Below the pieces are notes generated by a model. That model was not told the origin of the DNA. It made no database searches and saw only the letters and a program-made list of their open reading frames with translations. A DNA stretch of 61,885 nucleotides, from the NCBI RefSeq assembly GCF_900129355.1, contig NZ_FQVL01000016.1, positions 1-61,885 of the forward strand. The letters are read 5' to 3'. Below are positions 8,533-16,713 of this stretch, piece by piece. Origin of the DNA: Seinonella peptonophila (lineage in GTDB: Bacteria > Bacillota > Bacilli > Thermoactinomycetales > Thermoactinomycetaceae). Position 1 is the stretch's first letter, and each line of letters opens with the position of its first letter. A program made the translations under genes and the position numbers.

Positions 8533-8843
8533 ATAATCCTCCTAAATAGAATAATATTTTCTCAATAATTTTTTTCGGAATATTCATTTTACATGATCTT
8601 ATGCGATTATTACAATATCTATTGGAGTATTATTAATCTGTATCTCTTGAAAAAGAGCAGGTAAATGCTAAACACTATAATGACACTAATAGTGAAACCA
8701 TTGAAGAAATTAAAAATCGATTGATGTAACCAAATTAATTTTTTTCCACACAAAAAAATTGTATCCCATTAAGAAATACAACTTACCTAACTAATCAAAA
8801 TGACTTTCTTTTGTACAATTTCAAAATATGGAGCATCGCAAGT
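8533..8843. other. Gene-free stretch
   Basis: A very AT-rich spacer. A short plus-strand frame ending near 8730 (SETIEEIKNRLM) may be a coding relic, but it has no start or ribosome binding site. Confidence 0.4.
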
Positions 8844-9080
8844 CTATAATTCTAAATATGATAACAAAATATTCTGACATTCAATTTTTATATTGTGATT
8901 AAGGTACTCAGCTTCAAATGTATACTTATTATGCTGATATTTCACATATCTTTTCTTTTCTTCTTGTTCCTCTAAAACAATTTTCGCATTGTTTGAAACC
9001 AATTCAAGAACAGCCCTTAAAATCTGAAGATATACAGTTTTTTGGATAAGCAGGGCTACCTCTGAGCTGTTAATAGACAT
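8844..9080 (-). CDS. Small hypothetical protein
   Basis: 78 residues, predicted soluble and mostly helical in the first half (LIQKTVYLQILRAVLELVSNNAKIV), with a charged middle (EEQEEKKRY). AAGG lies 8 bases before the ATG. No family is recognised. It follows the terminator of the kinase-containing operon in the same direction and may be an independent gene. Confidence 0.45.
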   Translation of the reverse strand: MSINSSEVALLIQKTVYLQILRAVLELVSNNAKIVLEEQEEKKRYVKYQHNKYTFEAEYLNHNIKIECQNILLSYLEL

Positions 9081-9135
9081 GTTATCAACCTTTTTAAATT
9101 AGAGTAGCCCTTTTTGAGTGTTTTTTATTCCATAT

Positions 9136-9158
9136 AAAAAACGCGAGCTAAAGCCCAC
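9136..9158 (-). terminator. Rho-independent terminator, near-copy of 4662-4686
   Basis: On the minus strand CGTGGGC, loop TTTA, GCTCGCG, TTTTTT. It lies 14 bases after the stop of the 9173-9703 gene. The near-identity with the 4662 terminator supports duplication of the whole cassette. Confidence 0.75.
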
Positions 9159-9172
9159 GGCAATTTTTTCTT

Positions 9173-9703
9173 TTAAACCAGCTCTTTAACATTCTTTAGT
9201 ACAATTTGCCGCACATTTTCAATATCTTGTCGACCATGAATAGGATAAAATGTCGTACCAACTAACACTTTCGGAGTATCATCTAAACTCGGATATTTTT
9301 CCCATAGCCACTCAAAGCACTCTATTAAGTCATCCAAATGACATACACAACGAATACCAGCATAACGAATGGAAACTCTATGTGACTCTAATTGATTAAT
9401 TTCATAGCTTCCTTCTTGCTTCTCAAGTTCGGAGTATTTGACATAGAAATCAACTGCTTTAGGTGGGTATCCTATTTCTAACCCTACTAGTTTTCGAAAT
9501 TCTGGAGAATCAAACTTCACCTTTCGTAATTTGGGAATGAATTCATTTTTTTGCTCTATTGTCTGAAAGAATATGTAATAATCATTTGTTAATATGTGTG
9601 GGTAATGCATCAACAGATGTTTATTAGATAGAAACGCATTACTCTTTGAGTATTCAATGAGTGCTGGTTTTTCGCCCATTAGAAACATCTCATAATCGAT
9701 CAA
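9173..9703 (-). CDS. Conserved hypothetical protein, paralogue of the 4746-5309 product
   Basis: 176 residues. Shared motifs with the paralogue are KPALIEYSKSN, YYIFFQTIEQKNEF, GLEIGYPPKAVDFY and a WLW segment. I chose the TTG at 9703 because it follows GGGGTGATTTTT; the GTG at 9712 overlaps that site. It is last in a minus-strand series of WH-motif protein, DUF6875-like protein, kinase-like protein and zinc ribbon. Function unknown; the context suggests a small pathway or defence-like module. Confidence 0.7.
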   Translation of the reverse strand: MIDYEMFLMGEKPALIEYSKSNAFLSNKHLLMHYPHILTNDYYIFFQTIEQKNEFIPKLRKVKFDSPEFRKLVGLEIGYPPKAVDFYVKYSELEKQEGSYEINQLESHRVSIRYAGIRCVCHLDDLIECFEWLWEKYPSLDDTPKVLVGTTFYPIHGRQDIENVRQIVLKNVKELV

Positions 9704-9767
9704 AAAAATCACCCCATTTCTATGTATTTAAAGGGGTACTGACTTAGTACCCCTTATTCTCTTAATA

Positions 9768-9893
9768 CTATCGGTTTAATTTCTTACCTTCTTTGTCAAA
9801 AAAGTCGCCACATCTTTGACAACCATAATTTCCGTCATCCGTTTGCACTACTTTATCATTTTCTTTACAGTTAGGGCAATCCGGTTTAGCCAT
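9768..9893 (-). CDS. 41-residue zinc-ribbon protein
   Basis: The sequence starts MAKPDCPNCKENDKVV and has a second CxxC (CQRC), forming one zinc ribbon. GGAGGGTTGTGGAT lies before the ATG. The related 62-residue protein at 5399-5587 sits in the same position relative to the paralogous hypothetical gene. A GGGGTACT/AGTACCCC inverted repeat (9731-9757) follows and may terminate or process the message. Confidence 0.7.
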   Translation of the reverse strand: MAKPDCPNCKENDKVVQTDDGNYGCQRCGDFFDKEGKKLNR

Positions 9894-10086
9894 ATCCACA
9901 ACCCTCCTATTTCCGTAATCGCAACAACAACATAAGAAAGTTATTGAATCAATGGTCGATCTATTTTAATAACTAATTCATATTTATTATGGGTCAAAAA
10001 TAATTAAACAAATAGTAGATAGAAGATGAAGTTAAGTTGGATAATTCATCTACCACCCCTTCAAATTAGCACTTTCTATTCACTTA

Positions 10087-10989
10087 CTATTGCAGTAGTT
10101 GTAAGTCAGAATACAACGCTTCAAATGTTTGATACCTTTCTTCCTTTTCCCTCGATTGACACTTGCTAATTATCAATTCTAGCTCAGTGAATCTAGAATC
10201 TTTCCTTACATATTCAAACGGTCGAATCCTTCCGGCTTTGATAGCTTTTAACTTGTCCTCAAACGGAATCGAACGATAATCGGTATCTTCCATTGAAGAG
10301 CTGTAAGCAACTGGGGAAGCGTTTGTATATAGAAAGTAAGCAACTGCGCCAAAAGAATAGATTTCAGATATCACATCTAAAGGTATATCCTTATTCCCTT
10401 CAATCATTCCCATTGCTGTCTCAGGTGGGACAAAGTGAACGAGTGCGCCTCGATAACCTGACGGAAATATATTGACTTGAACTGCCGTTTCGAGATCAAT
10501 TAAATGTACAGTACCAAAAGAGTCAAACAGATAATGATTAGGTTGCAAATCTCCATGTAAATACCCGACTTGCTTCAAATCAATTGACTTTTGCAACATG
10601 GCTAATAGGTCAGATATAAACTTTTCCTTTGAGGCGGAATCTAACGGTTTGTCATGCACATAAGAACAGCGTTTCCAAGCACTTACTCCATCAATCCATG
10701 GACGCAAAAACCATGTTCGCGAATTCAACTGACCATAACTAGCTGTTTGATTTTTGGTAGCATCAATTAGTTTTAGTATTTGGGTCTCTTTTTTGAATCC
10801 ATTCTTCCGTTCAATCTGTTCTGTTACCTTTAACAACATCGCCTGCTTTTGTATCTCAACCTTGTAAGATTCACCATCCCTTACACGAACAGAATGGATA
10901 ATCTCTATTTTCTCGCCTACCTGATTCTGAATACTCTCAAGCAGTGCAGGAGTTAGCATTCCTATGCTTTCGTACCCTTCTTTTCCCAC
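10087..10989 (-). CDS. Protein-kinase-fold protein (Ser/Thr kinase-like)
   Basis: 300 residues. The catalytic loop is HGDLQPNHYL near residue 148 (equivalent to HRDxxxxN), followed by LIDLE in the DFG position near 166 and by a PPET substrate-loop-like motif near 200 with an EIYSFGAVAYFLYT helix. The nucleotide loop is poorly conserved. HGD is typical of kinase families acting on small molecules or atypical substrates. The GTG start follows TAGGAAAGA and overlaps the upstream gene by 28 bases, so the genes are coupled. The substrate may be an operon product. Confidence 0.75.
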   Translation of the reverse strand: MGKEGYESIGMLTPALLESIQNQVGEKIEIIHSVRVRDGESYKVEIQKQAMLLKVTEQIERKNGFKKETQILKLIDATKNQTASYGQLNSRTWFLRPWIDGVSAWKRCSYVHDKPLDSASKEKFISDLLAMLQKSIDLKQVGYLHGDLQPNHYLFDSFGTVHLIDLETAVQVNIFPSGYRGALVHFVPPETAMGMIEGNKDIPLDVISEIYSFGAVAYFLYTNASPVAYSSSMEDTDYRSIPFEDKLKAIKAGRIRPFEYVRKDSRFTELELIISKCQSREKEERYQTFEALYSDLQLLQ

Positions 10990-11639
10990 TCTTTCCTACC
11001 CCATTCTAGTACGATTTGATAATAATCATGTTTCATCATACTCGCAAAATCCAGATTACACCCATTTGGCAAAAGAGATTTATGAACATTAGCTAATGAA
11101 TCGGTGGATTGAATAATCTGAGATAATAGCTGAGGTGCTTTTGTGAAGAAATAGGGGTCGCGTTCTTTTATAACCGAACGAATTGAAAAGAAATGACAAG
11201 GAGGCTCAGGGATCGCCAGTCCATTTCGACCGTTTATTTTCTCACCAATCCAGAACTTGCCTATCATTACGCCGACTTGAGAATACAATACTTTTAGTAA
11301 CCAATGCGGCCAACTAAATAAAGCTTGTCCATCTATTCCATGGAACTTATCATCTAACACGAAAATTACGTTATCGCAAGCCAAGATTCCTTTAGATGAG
11401 TTTCTATTTTGATAACGGAAGCGCCGAAGCGCCTCCACGTGCATAACCCCGTAGTAAAACATTGTTTCTTGAATTCCTGCTAAGTCATCCGCATTTACCT
11501 TATACTCAGTGGCAAATAGAACATTCGCTTTTTCGGCAGGTTTTAAAAATGGGCAAAATGTATCAGAAATTACTTTGCAATACTCAGCGAATACAGAGGC
11601 TTGGTCAAATTGAATGACCTTACTATTCTTTTGGTCCAC
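10962..11639 (-). CDS. DUF6875-like protein
   Basis: About 225 residues. SDTFCPFLKPAEKANVLF and the later GVMIGKF ... FSIRSVIKERDPYFF match my memory of DUF6875 (CPF near the start, GLMIGEF and LAIRHMV..D.PFL later). That family is seen in biosynthetic neighbourhoods and has no defined reaction. The start is uncertain: the open frame extends to 11717, but a GTG at 11639 gives only a 17-base overlap with the upstream gene. It is co-directional and coupled to the kinase gene. Confidence 0.55.
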   Translation of the reverse strand: MDQKNSKVIQFDQASVFAEYCKVISDTFCPFLKPAEKANVLFATEYKVNADDLAGIQETMFYYGVMHVEALRRFRYQNRNSSKGILACDNVIFVLDDKFHGIDGQALFSWPHWLLKVLYSQVGVMIGKFWIGEKINGRNGLAIPEPPCHFFSIRSVIKERDPYFFTKAPQLLSQIIQSTDSLANVHKSLLPNGCNLDFASMMKHDYYQIVLEWGRKEWEKKGTKA

Positions 11640-12003
11640 AATCCCACGATGCCCGATGCCAATTTCCTGATGCTTCATATTCACTATATGCCTGTTCATC
11701 CAATCGCCCATTTTCATTCATGAACCACACTGGATGAAGCGAACCAAATCGATTTTCATAATCTTTAACCCAAGATACGGTTCCAACACCTTTAATTGGT
11801 GCATGCTGAACCAGAGTACCACAATTCTCTAAACAAAATGAAGTGTATGCTTCCGTTTTCTGCATACCATGCCAAACCAAGTCAATTAACTTACTTGGCA
11901 TGGTTAGTCCTTTAACTCCATCAGCAAACATCTGGAAGAAACGGCCTAACTCTTGTTTTGCAGCTCTCAGCAAAGCGGTTTGTCGATTTGATTCAGTCAT
12001 CAT
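11623..12003 (-). CDS. WH-motif protein related to glycine-rich-domain (DUF1399-like) proteins
   Basis: 126 residues. MPSKLIDLVWHGMQKTEAYTSFC and LVQHAPIKG resemble the (V/L)D-x-x-WH ... Y-x-x-FC ... H pattern of DUF1399/glycine-rich-domain proteins, which may bind metal through the His and Cys residues. A GGAGGAGATAG site precedes the ATG. It is the first gene after a strong terminator (12036-12069) and heads the operon that runs down to 9173. Confidence 0.5.
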   Translation of the reverse strand: MMTESNRQTALLRAAKQELGRFFQMFADGVKGLTMPSKLIDLVWHGMQKTEAYTSFCLENCGTLVQHAPIKGVGTVSWVKDYENRFGSLHPVWFMNENGRLDEQAYSEYEASGNWHRASWDCGPKE

Positions 12004-12035
12004 CTATCTCCTCCGGGAGTTTATTTTCAGTTTTT

Positions 12036-12069
12036 GGAAAAAGCGCAGGGGACTGGATAACTCCCCTGC
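12036..12069 (-). terminator. Strong terminator or attenuator before the kinase operon
   Basis: On the minus strand GCAGGGGA, a 9-base loop, TCCCCTGC, then GCTTTTTCC. Only about 30 bases separate it from the 12003 start codon, leaving little room for a separate promoter. Read-through from the upstream RHH-like and micro-ORF region is therefore plausible. Confidence 0.7.
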
Positions 12070-12188
12070 AAATAGGAATGTGAGAAAAAAGTTACTGTAC
12101 ACAGGTTTCAAAAGAGGTACAATCACCACTCAACCAGCCCCATGTAGGCCGAATGGAGTTCTTGCTTCAACAACTGTCTTCAAACTCG

Positions 12189-12272
12189 CTATAGACAACT
12201 CTTATGCAACTTTACCCGCCATGACAGTGGAATTTCTGTCTCTCGCCCAATCATTGCCGCTGTTTCTTGCAT
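12189..12272 (-). CDS. Possible 27-residue micro-ORF upstream of the kinase operon
   Basis: The ATG abuts the TAA of the 12273-12542 gene (TAA-ATG), with GGAAGG close upstream. The product starts MQETAAMIGRETEIPL and ends KSCL. It lies before the 12036-12069 terminator and could be a leader or precursor peptide of the downstream kinase-containing operon. Neighbouring frames also carry short protein-like runs, so this may be chance. Confidence 0.3.
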   Translation of the reverse strand: MQETAAMIGRETEIPLSWRVKLHKSCL

Positions 12273-12542
12273 TTACCTTCCAAAATGTTTTCCATTTCTT
12301 TTGAAACTATTTAATCTCCATACTTCATGAAGTCTTGTTATGGTAGGTAATTCAACAAGGTGTTGTCTTTTTTCTATTTGCTGTATCAATTCTGTTGTTA
12401 TTGCTAGCTCATCTCGAATAAACTTCCGTTGAAAATCAGTACTCGTGATAGCTGAAACTAACTTCTTTTGATTCTGTTTCAGAGCTTGTTCTAAAATGCG
12501 TTTTTCGTCTTCATCCACCCACAAAGTTAATTTTCTTTTCAT
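12273..12542 (-). CDS. Hypothetical protein with RHH-like N-terminus
   Basis: 89 residues. MKRKLTLWVDEDEKRILEQAL resembles the ribbon strand and first helix of CopG/ribbon-helix-helix proteins. The rest is helical and charged. It is 7 bases downstream of the 12550-12822 gene, so they are probably one unit. GGAG lies 11 bases before the ATG. It may regulate the module; assignment tentative. Confidence 0.5.
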   Translation of the reverse strand: MKRKLTLWVDEDEKRILEQALKQNQKKLVSAITSTDFQRKFIRDELAITTELIQQIEKRQHLVELPTITRLHEVWRLNSFKRNGKHFGR

Positions 12543-12549
12543 TGAATAA

Positions 12550-12822
12550 TCAACTCCAACGGGTGTTAGACGTTAATTGTATTATTGGCTTGTTTGAACA
12601 ACCATCATCATTCGGTGTATTATAAAAGAGATTAGTAATTTCAAAAGGTAGAAATCTGGGTTCCCTCAAACTTCGATTTTCTACCTTTCCCTGTAACTGT
12701 TCAAGAATTTTAATCTTCATTTCCGGATATTTTTTTCTGCTATAGATTAAATCACCTCTCAAAGATTTTTGGATTTTCGCCCTCCCTATCTCAAACGAAT
12801 GAGCAATAACTTGAAAATCCAT
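12550..12822 (-). CDS. Hypothetical protein
   Basis: 90 residues, no recognised domain, basic first half (IGRAKIQKSLRGDLIYSRKKYPEMKIKIL). A strong GGGGAG site lies 5 bases before the ATG. It is first in a short minus-strand unit with the RHH-like gene and divergent from the RRNPP regulator at 13130, so the roughly 300-base gap between them probably holds both promoters. Confidence 0.5.
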   Translation of the reverse strand: MDFQVIAHSFEIGRAKIQKSLRGDLIYSRKKYPEMKIKILEQLQGKVENRSLREPRFLPFEITNLFYNTPNDDGCSNKPIIQLTSNTRWS

Positions 12823-13129
12823 AAAGACTCCCCTTTCTTGTTTGAATTCAACCTGATATAAACACTGATGTAATTAACTACTTTCTCTCAGGAATGTTTG
12901 TACTTTTTTGATTGTCCCTATATTCATATTCTATTATTTTTGCTACAATAAAACAAAGTATAACAAATCGTAAAAATAGATTGTTTTTCGTTAATTTTCG
13001 TTTTTTACTATTCTAAAAACAATAAATTCACGAAATTACACACGTATAATTTCTTGTTTTCCGGAAAATACTGCTAAACGCCATCTTTTCGCAAAAAAAA
13101 ATAAACTTTCTCAACAAGAGGTGATTTAA

Positions 13130-14461
13130 ATGGATTTGGATCGTAAAGCTCTTGGGGAACAACTGAGGCAATTACGAAAAAGTAAAAATTTAATTATTAA
13201 AGACATTGACTCAATGGGTTTATCAGGTGCTTCGGCGAGCAAAATAGAAAATGGTCATCCTTCAGTTGGACTCAAAATGATTAAAAAATATTGTGGAATT
13301 TTGGGATTTGACTTTAGTAAATCACCAATGCTAGACACCCAAACGGTTGAAAAGGATCAAGACAAGCCTCTTAAACTAAAATTACTGATCATCGAAAATA
13401 TGATCAGAGACAATCACCCTAAATTAGCCTTAGAAAAGCTAAAAGAACTAGATTTACATCCATCTCATCCATTAAAGGCCACCCAACATTTTTTAAGAGC
13501 AAAAATATATTTATTAAAGGGCAATGTAAACGAAGCAGAAAATTACTTCGAAAAAGCTATACAATCCATTGAAAATCACCCTGAATACGCACTCAAGTCT
13601 AATATTAAAGCTAATGCTTTTGTGGAACTAGGGTCGATTGAATATAAAAAAAGTAACTTTACTAATGCACTGAAGTTTGCTAAAAGAGCAGAAGAATCAT
13701 TTATTGATAATGGAATGCGGAAATTTCTAAAACATGTTATTCTAATGAACCAAGCTGTATACCTTGAGTTACTCAATAAAAACGAAAAAGCACAAGACAT
13801 ATTAAACAACCTGAAAAATGAGGTTCATCAAATTGAACATGTTGATGTCATTTTAAATATGTATGATGTAAATGCGATCCTCAGAAAAAAATCTGGTCAA
13901 TATCGTAAAGCAATCGAATCCATTGAAAAAGGACTAGAAATAGCTATACAAAATAATAAGCATGGACGAGCAGGAGAGCTATGGAAAACGCTAGGAATAA
14001 TCACAAAATCCATGCATAAAAATTCGTTAGCTATTGGATATTTGGAAACAGCAAAATTCTTACTGAGCCACCATAATAAAAAACATCAACTTATTGTGGT
14101 CGACAAGGAACTAGCTGAGATATATAACCAACAAAAAAAGTGGAGAAAAGCTAAAAATCTGCTGCAATCATCGCTCGCTAATATTGACATTAGTAAAACG
14201 CATATATTGCGATATATACAAGCTAAACTCACAATTGGAATAAGTTGTTATCATTTGAAGGAATACGAAGAAGCAAATGAACACTTTGAACAAGCCTTAA
14301 AGCTATCTAAAAAACATAACTTAAGAAATCTTGAGTATAAAACCATTTTAGAATTAGGGAAACTATTGAAAGAAACTGACCAAAACATGTACAATCAAAA
14401 CCTAAATGAACTATTTCGTCTTGCCGTAGAATTAGATGAAGGAGGTGAGATTAATGAATAA
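13130..14461 (+). CDS. RRNPP-type quorum-sensing regulator (HTH plus TPR, NprR/PlcR-like)
   Basis: 443 residues. Residues 5-65 are an XRE-type helix-turn-helix (LGEQLRQLRKSKNLIIKDID, GASASKIENGHPSVGLKMI). From about 95 to the end are TPR-like repeats (FLRAKIYLLKGNVNEAENYFEKA; AFVELGSIEYKKSNFTNALKF; ISCYHLKEYEEANEHFEQAL). This is the NprR/PlcR/Rap plan in which imported peptides control DNA or protein binding. AAGAGGTG precedes the ATG. The 3' end overlaps an 11-codon ORF with a perfect ribosome binding site, a probable cognate signal gene. Confidence 0.85.
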   Translation: MDLDRKALGEQLRQLRKSKNLIIKDIDSMGLSGASASKIENGHPSVGLKMIKKYCGILGFDFSKSPMLDTQTVEKDQDKPLKLKLLIIENMIRDNHPKLALEKLKELDLHPSHPLKATQHFLRAKIYLLKGNVNEAENYFEKAIQSIENHPEYALKSNIKANAFVELGSIEYKKSNFTNALKFAKRAEESFIDNGMRKFLKHVILMNQAVYLELLNKNEKAQDILNNLKNEVHQIEHVDVILNMYDVNAILRKKSGQYRKAIESIEKGLEIAIQNNKHGRAGELWKTLGIITKSMHKNSLAIGYLETAKFLLSHHNKKHQLIVVDKELAEIYNQQKKWRKAKNLLQSSLANIDISKTHILRYIQAKLTIGISCYHLKEYEEANEHFEQALKLSKKHNLRNLEYKTILELGKLLKETDQNMYNQNLNELFRLAVELDEGGEINE

Positions 14462-14489
14462 ATTCCATGGAGATGATGATATCACATAG
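14454..14489 (+). CDS. 11-residue micro-ORF MNKFHGDDDIT, candidate signal peptide
   Basis: The ATG lies inside the last codons of the RRNPP regulator and is preceded by GGAGGTGAGATTA, one of the best ribosome binding sites in the window. The product is MNKFHGDDDIT. A strong terminator follows 21 bases later. The overlap and coupling mimic rap-phr pairs, but the peptide is too short for a Sec signal and would need another export route. Confidence 0.45.
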   Translation: MNKFHGDDDIT

Positions 14490-14510
14490 CGAATTGTAAA
14501 TTCTTATTAA

Positions 14511-14544
14511 GATAACCATCGTTTCAATGATGGTTATCTTTTTA
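14511..14544 (+). terminator. Rho-independent terminator
   Basis: GATAACCATC, loop GTTTCAAT, GATGGTTATC and TTTTTATT. It ends the RRNPP regulator and micro-ORF unit. Confidence 0.9.
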
Positions 14545-14551
14545 TTCCATA

Positions 14552-15094
14552 TCAATTGTAATACACAACTACTTCCCCAGCTCTTTTACTCTCCCTTTCC
14601 TTCCGTTTCCGTTCGCTATTAGCCGCCTTTATAAACTCATCCTCAACCCCATAAATCCGTTCTCGATTTTGTTTCCATATTGGATACCATTCCCGTCTTA
14701 ACTGCTCTTTAATGGGTATCTTTTTATTACGAGTTGAGTAATCAATCCCATCTGTCCCTATGTGACATTCTCCTGAATCGTTGGTCAGACGACTGATTAA
14801 AATTTCCTTATTATGTCGTCTTTTTAGTTGATAATCTGTTAATATAGGGTACTCATGTCGGTTCCTTTTCCATGTGTCCTTATCCTCAAATTCTTCCTTC
14901 AGAATAAAATTAGCCAACCGTTCAAGTTGGCTTGTGTCAGGAATTTCATTTTGTGGGTATTTTTCATCTCTGGGTACTTGATCTATATATCCATCAATAA
15001 ATTTCTGTATTTTCTTAATTCTAAACTCGCGGTCGGTCTCATTTTCTTCTAACAGCATTGATACATCTATTTTAAATTGCTCTTTATAGTCCAC
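14552..15094 (-). CDS. Phage-like hypothetical protein
   Basis: 180 residues, highly charged, no membrane segment or recognised domain (LLEENETDREFRIKKIQKFI near the start; SERKRKERESKRAGE near the end). I chose the GTG at 15094 because it follows AGGAGGTGATCGA; the longer frame to 15151 has no such site. The neighbours are phage- or plasmid-like. It terminates close to the 14511-14544 hairpin, which may serve both strands. Confidence 0.6.
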   Translation of the reverse strand: MDYKEQFKIDVSMLLEENETDREFRIKKIQKFIDGYIDQVPRDEKYPQNEIPDTSQLERLANFILKEEFEDKDTWKRNRHEYPILTDYQLKRRHNKEILISRLTNDSGECHIGTDGIDYSTRNKKIPIKEQLRREWYPIWKQNRERIYGVEDEFIKAANSERKRKERESKRAGEVVVYYN

Positions 15095-15339
15095 TCGATC
15101 ACCTCCTAGTAATCCCCATTGCTTGGAAATATCTGCAATATTTAGTATCATATGAACCTTCCAAATATATCTTTGGGTTCTTTAGACCGTCTTTACTTAG
15201 TTTTTCAAATGGACTTTCACCATTACTAAATTTTGAATACACAATATCAATCTCCTATTGTACTTACTAAAAATTCCATTGAACAAACTGCCTAATTGTG
15301 ATTACCTAAAAGAGCATAGTACATTGTCAATTGTCCACC

Positions 15340-15660
15340 TAGTGAAGCTTCTAGCCCTAGTTGGACTCAGCCGCTCGACTTAGGGAGTTTTAGTTGTTCT
15401 TGATAATCTCGTTCCTGCTCCTGGGGCTCTTCTTGACCTTTTTCGGGGTCATGATGTGCCGAGACCGTGAGTACCGAATTTCCGGAGCTTTCGTGGTGAT
15501 CACCGGGCTGATCACTGTCATCGAGTCTATTTGGGTTCTCACCACGATTTCCTGAGACGAGAGTCCTCTCTAAGACCATCCCCTCATCTGAGGGCCTTCA
15601 GCTCGCGTGATCGGTCTGTTCCTTCACAGGAATGACCTCGAACCGCGAGCTGTTATGCGT
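15340..15660. other. GC-rich hairpin-dense segment, possible replication/transfer origin or structured RNA
   Basis: GC content is clearly higher than on both sides. Inverted repeats include GTGATCA/TGATCAC (about 15496-15515), TGACC/GGGTCA (15434-15451), CCCTC/GAGGG (15580-15594) and a long composite stem. In that stem CAGCTCGCG pairs with CGCGAGCTG (15599-15652), enclosing GGTC/GACC and GTTCCT/AGGAA. The only ORF across it is low-complexity and unlikely. It lies next to a replication-like HTH gene. Confidence 0.5.
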
Positions 15661-15676
15661 CTATCAGTCGTTTTCC

Positions 15677-16447
15677 TCAATAATCGGTCATAGCTTCCTC
15701 ATAAAGTCGATCAAGACATTTAGATAAAACCACATGAAAGTATCCAGGGAGATTCTTGATGTTCATCTTCTTTGTTTTCATAAAAGCAGTACGCAAGGCA
15801 TAGATTCCAGCTTCTAGTAATTCAGATTCAAGGTAAGCATCTTTGAGATACTTGATTTGTCCTAAGTAGACTCCATACAATCGATAAAGTAATTTCTTGT
15901 CCTCTATAAAAGAAAAACAAATCGATTTAAATCTTTCATACGGGCTACAAATACGTTTATTAATTATCTTTATATCTATGTTTTGATAGATTTCTGTTTC
16001 AGGTTCCGAATTTTGAGGTTCAACGTTTATATTTTCTGTGTTTTCGGGTTCCTCTCGGAGTTCCATATTCGGAGTGTCTTTTACTTCTTCAGCTTCTTTG
16101 ATGTACGATCTAAACACATAGAGGTTAGCACCATTCCCACCTGATTTAGTACGCATCATATGATGCTTTGAAATCATCTCTAGCTCTTCTAGTAACTTCA
16201 AGGATCAAATAACGGTACTTCTAGATAGTTCCGCCTTCTCGGCTATTGAATTGATCTTTAGAAACGCACAACCAACGTATTTAGCAGCGAAACGAGCAAG
16301 GATTTTGTAGATGGTTATTGCTGATTTAGTGAGGTTGTGCTTCTTGTTGTACAAATGTTGCCGGATTGAGCTATTAAAGGAACCGATATCCTTAAATTGA
16401 CTATACTTTTTAGCCAAGGTTACATATTCAGAATTCAGATTGTTCAT
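15677..16447 (-). pseudogene. Replication-like helix-turn-helix protein interrupted by one TGA
   Basis: Two frames (16447-16205 and 16201-15677) are the same frame separated by an in-frame TGA at 16205-16207. Across it one reads AEKAELSRSTVI-stop-SLKLLEELEMISKHH, a winged-HTH recognition helix and wing, then RTKSGGNGANLYVF. A CGA-to-TGA change would explain it, since Arg is expected there. The C-terminal half is acidic, then helical. The family is found in Bacillus phages and plasmids, often beside replication genes. Probably inactive unless read through. Confidence 0.7.
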
Positions 16448-16511
16448 GGTGCTTCCCCCATGTATCTATTTAGTTGACATGAAAAAGACCCCCAATAGGA
16501 GGTCTTGATTA

Positions 16512-16658
16512 TTAACTCAATTCAATTAACATCTGATCAAAAGTCTTTAATTCATCCCCAACTTTGATATAATCAGCGTCTTCTCCGTTCCAATCCTTGA
16601 TATCGATGATTACCAATCGTTTACGCTTATTTGGCTTTCGCTTTTCGAGGATTAACAT
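16512..16658 (-). CDS. 48-residue hypothetical protein
   Basis: Starts MLILEKRKPNKRKRLVIIDI and ends DQMLIELS. An AAGGTG site lies 7 bases before the ATG. The basic N-terminus and acidic middle (DWNGEDADYIKVGDEL) look like a small phage protein. It lies between the HTH pseudogene and the BRO gene in the same direction. Confidence 0.5.
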   Translation of the reverse strand: MLILEKRKPNKRKRLVIIDIKDWNGEDADYIKVGDELKTFDQMLIELS

Positions 16659-16713
16659 TTGTTTTCACCTTTCCTTAAATTGAAAAAGAGTACCCAAATC
16701 GGTACCCTTTGAT

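Noticed and set aside
12109-12240. Protein-like runs such as VEARTPFGLHGAG upstream of the kinase operon
   Set aside because: Stops interrupt every frame and no start has a ribosome binding site, so I list only the TAA-ATG micro-ORF as a low-confidence feature.
15367-15579. 70-codon minus-strand ORF across the GC-rich segment
   Set aside because: Low-complexity, no ribosome binding site, and the DNA is better explained by inverted repeats.
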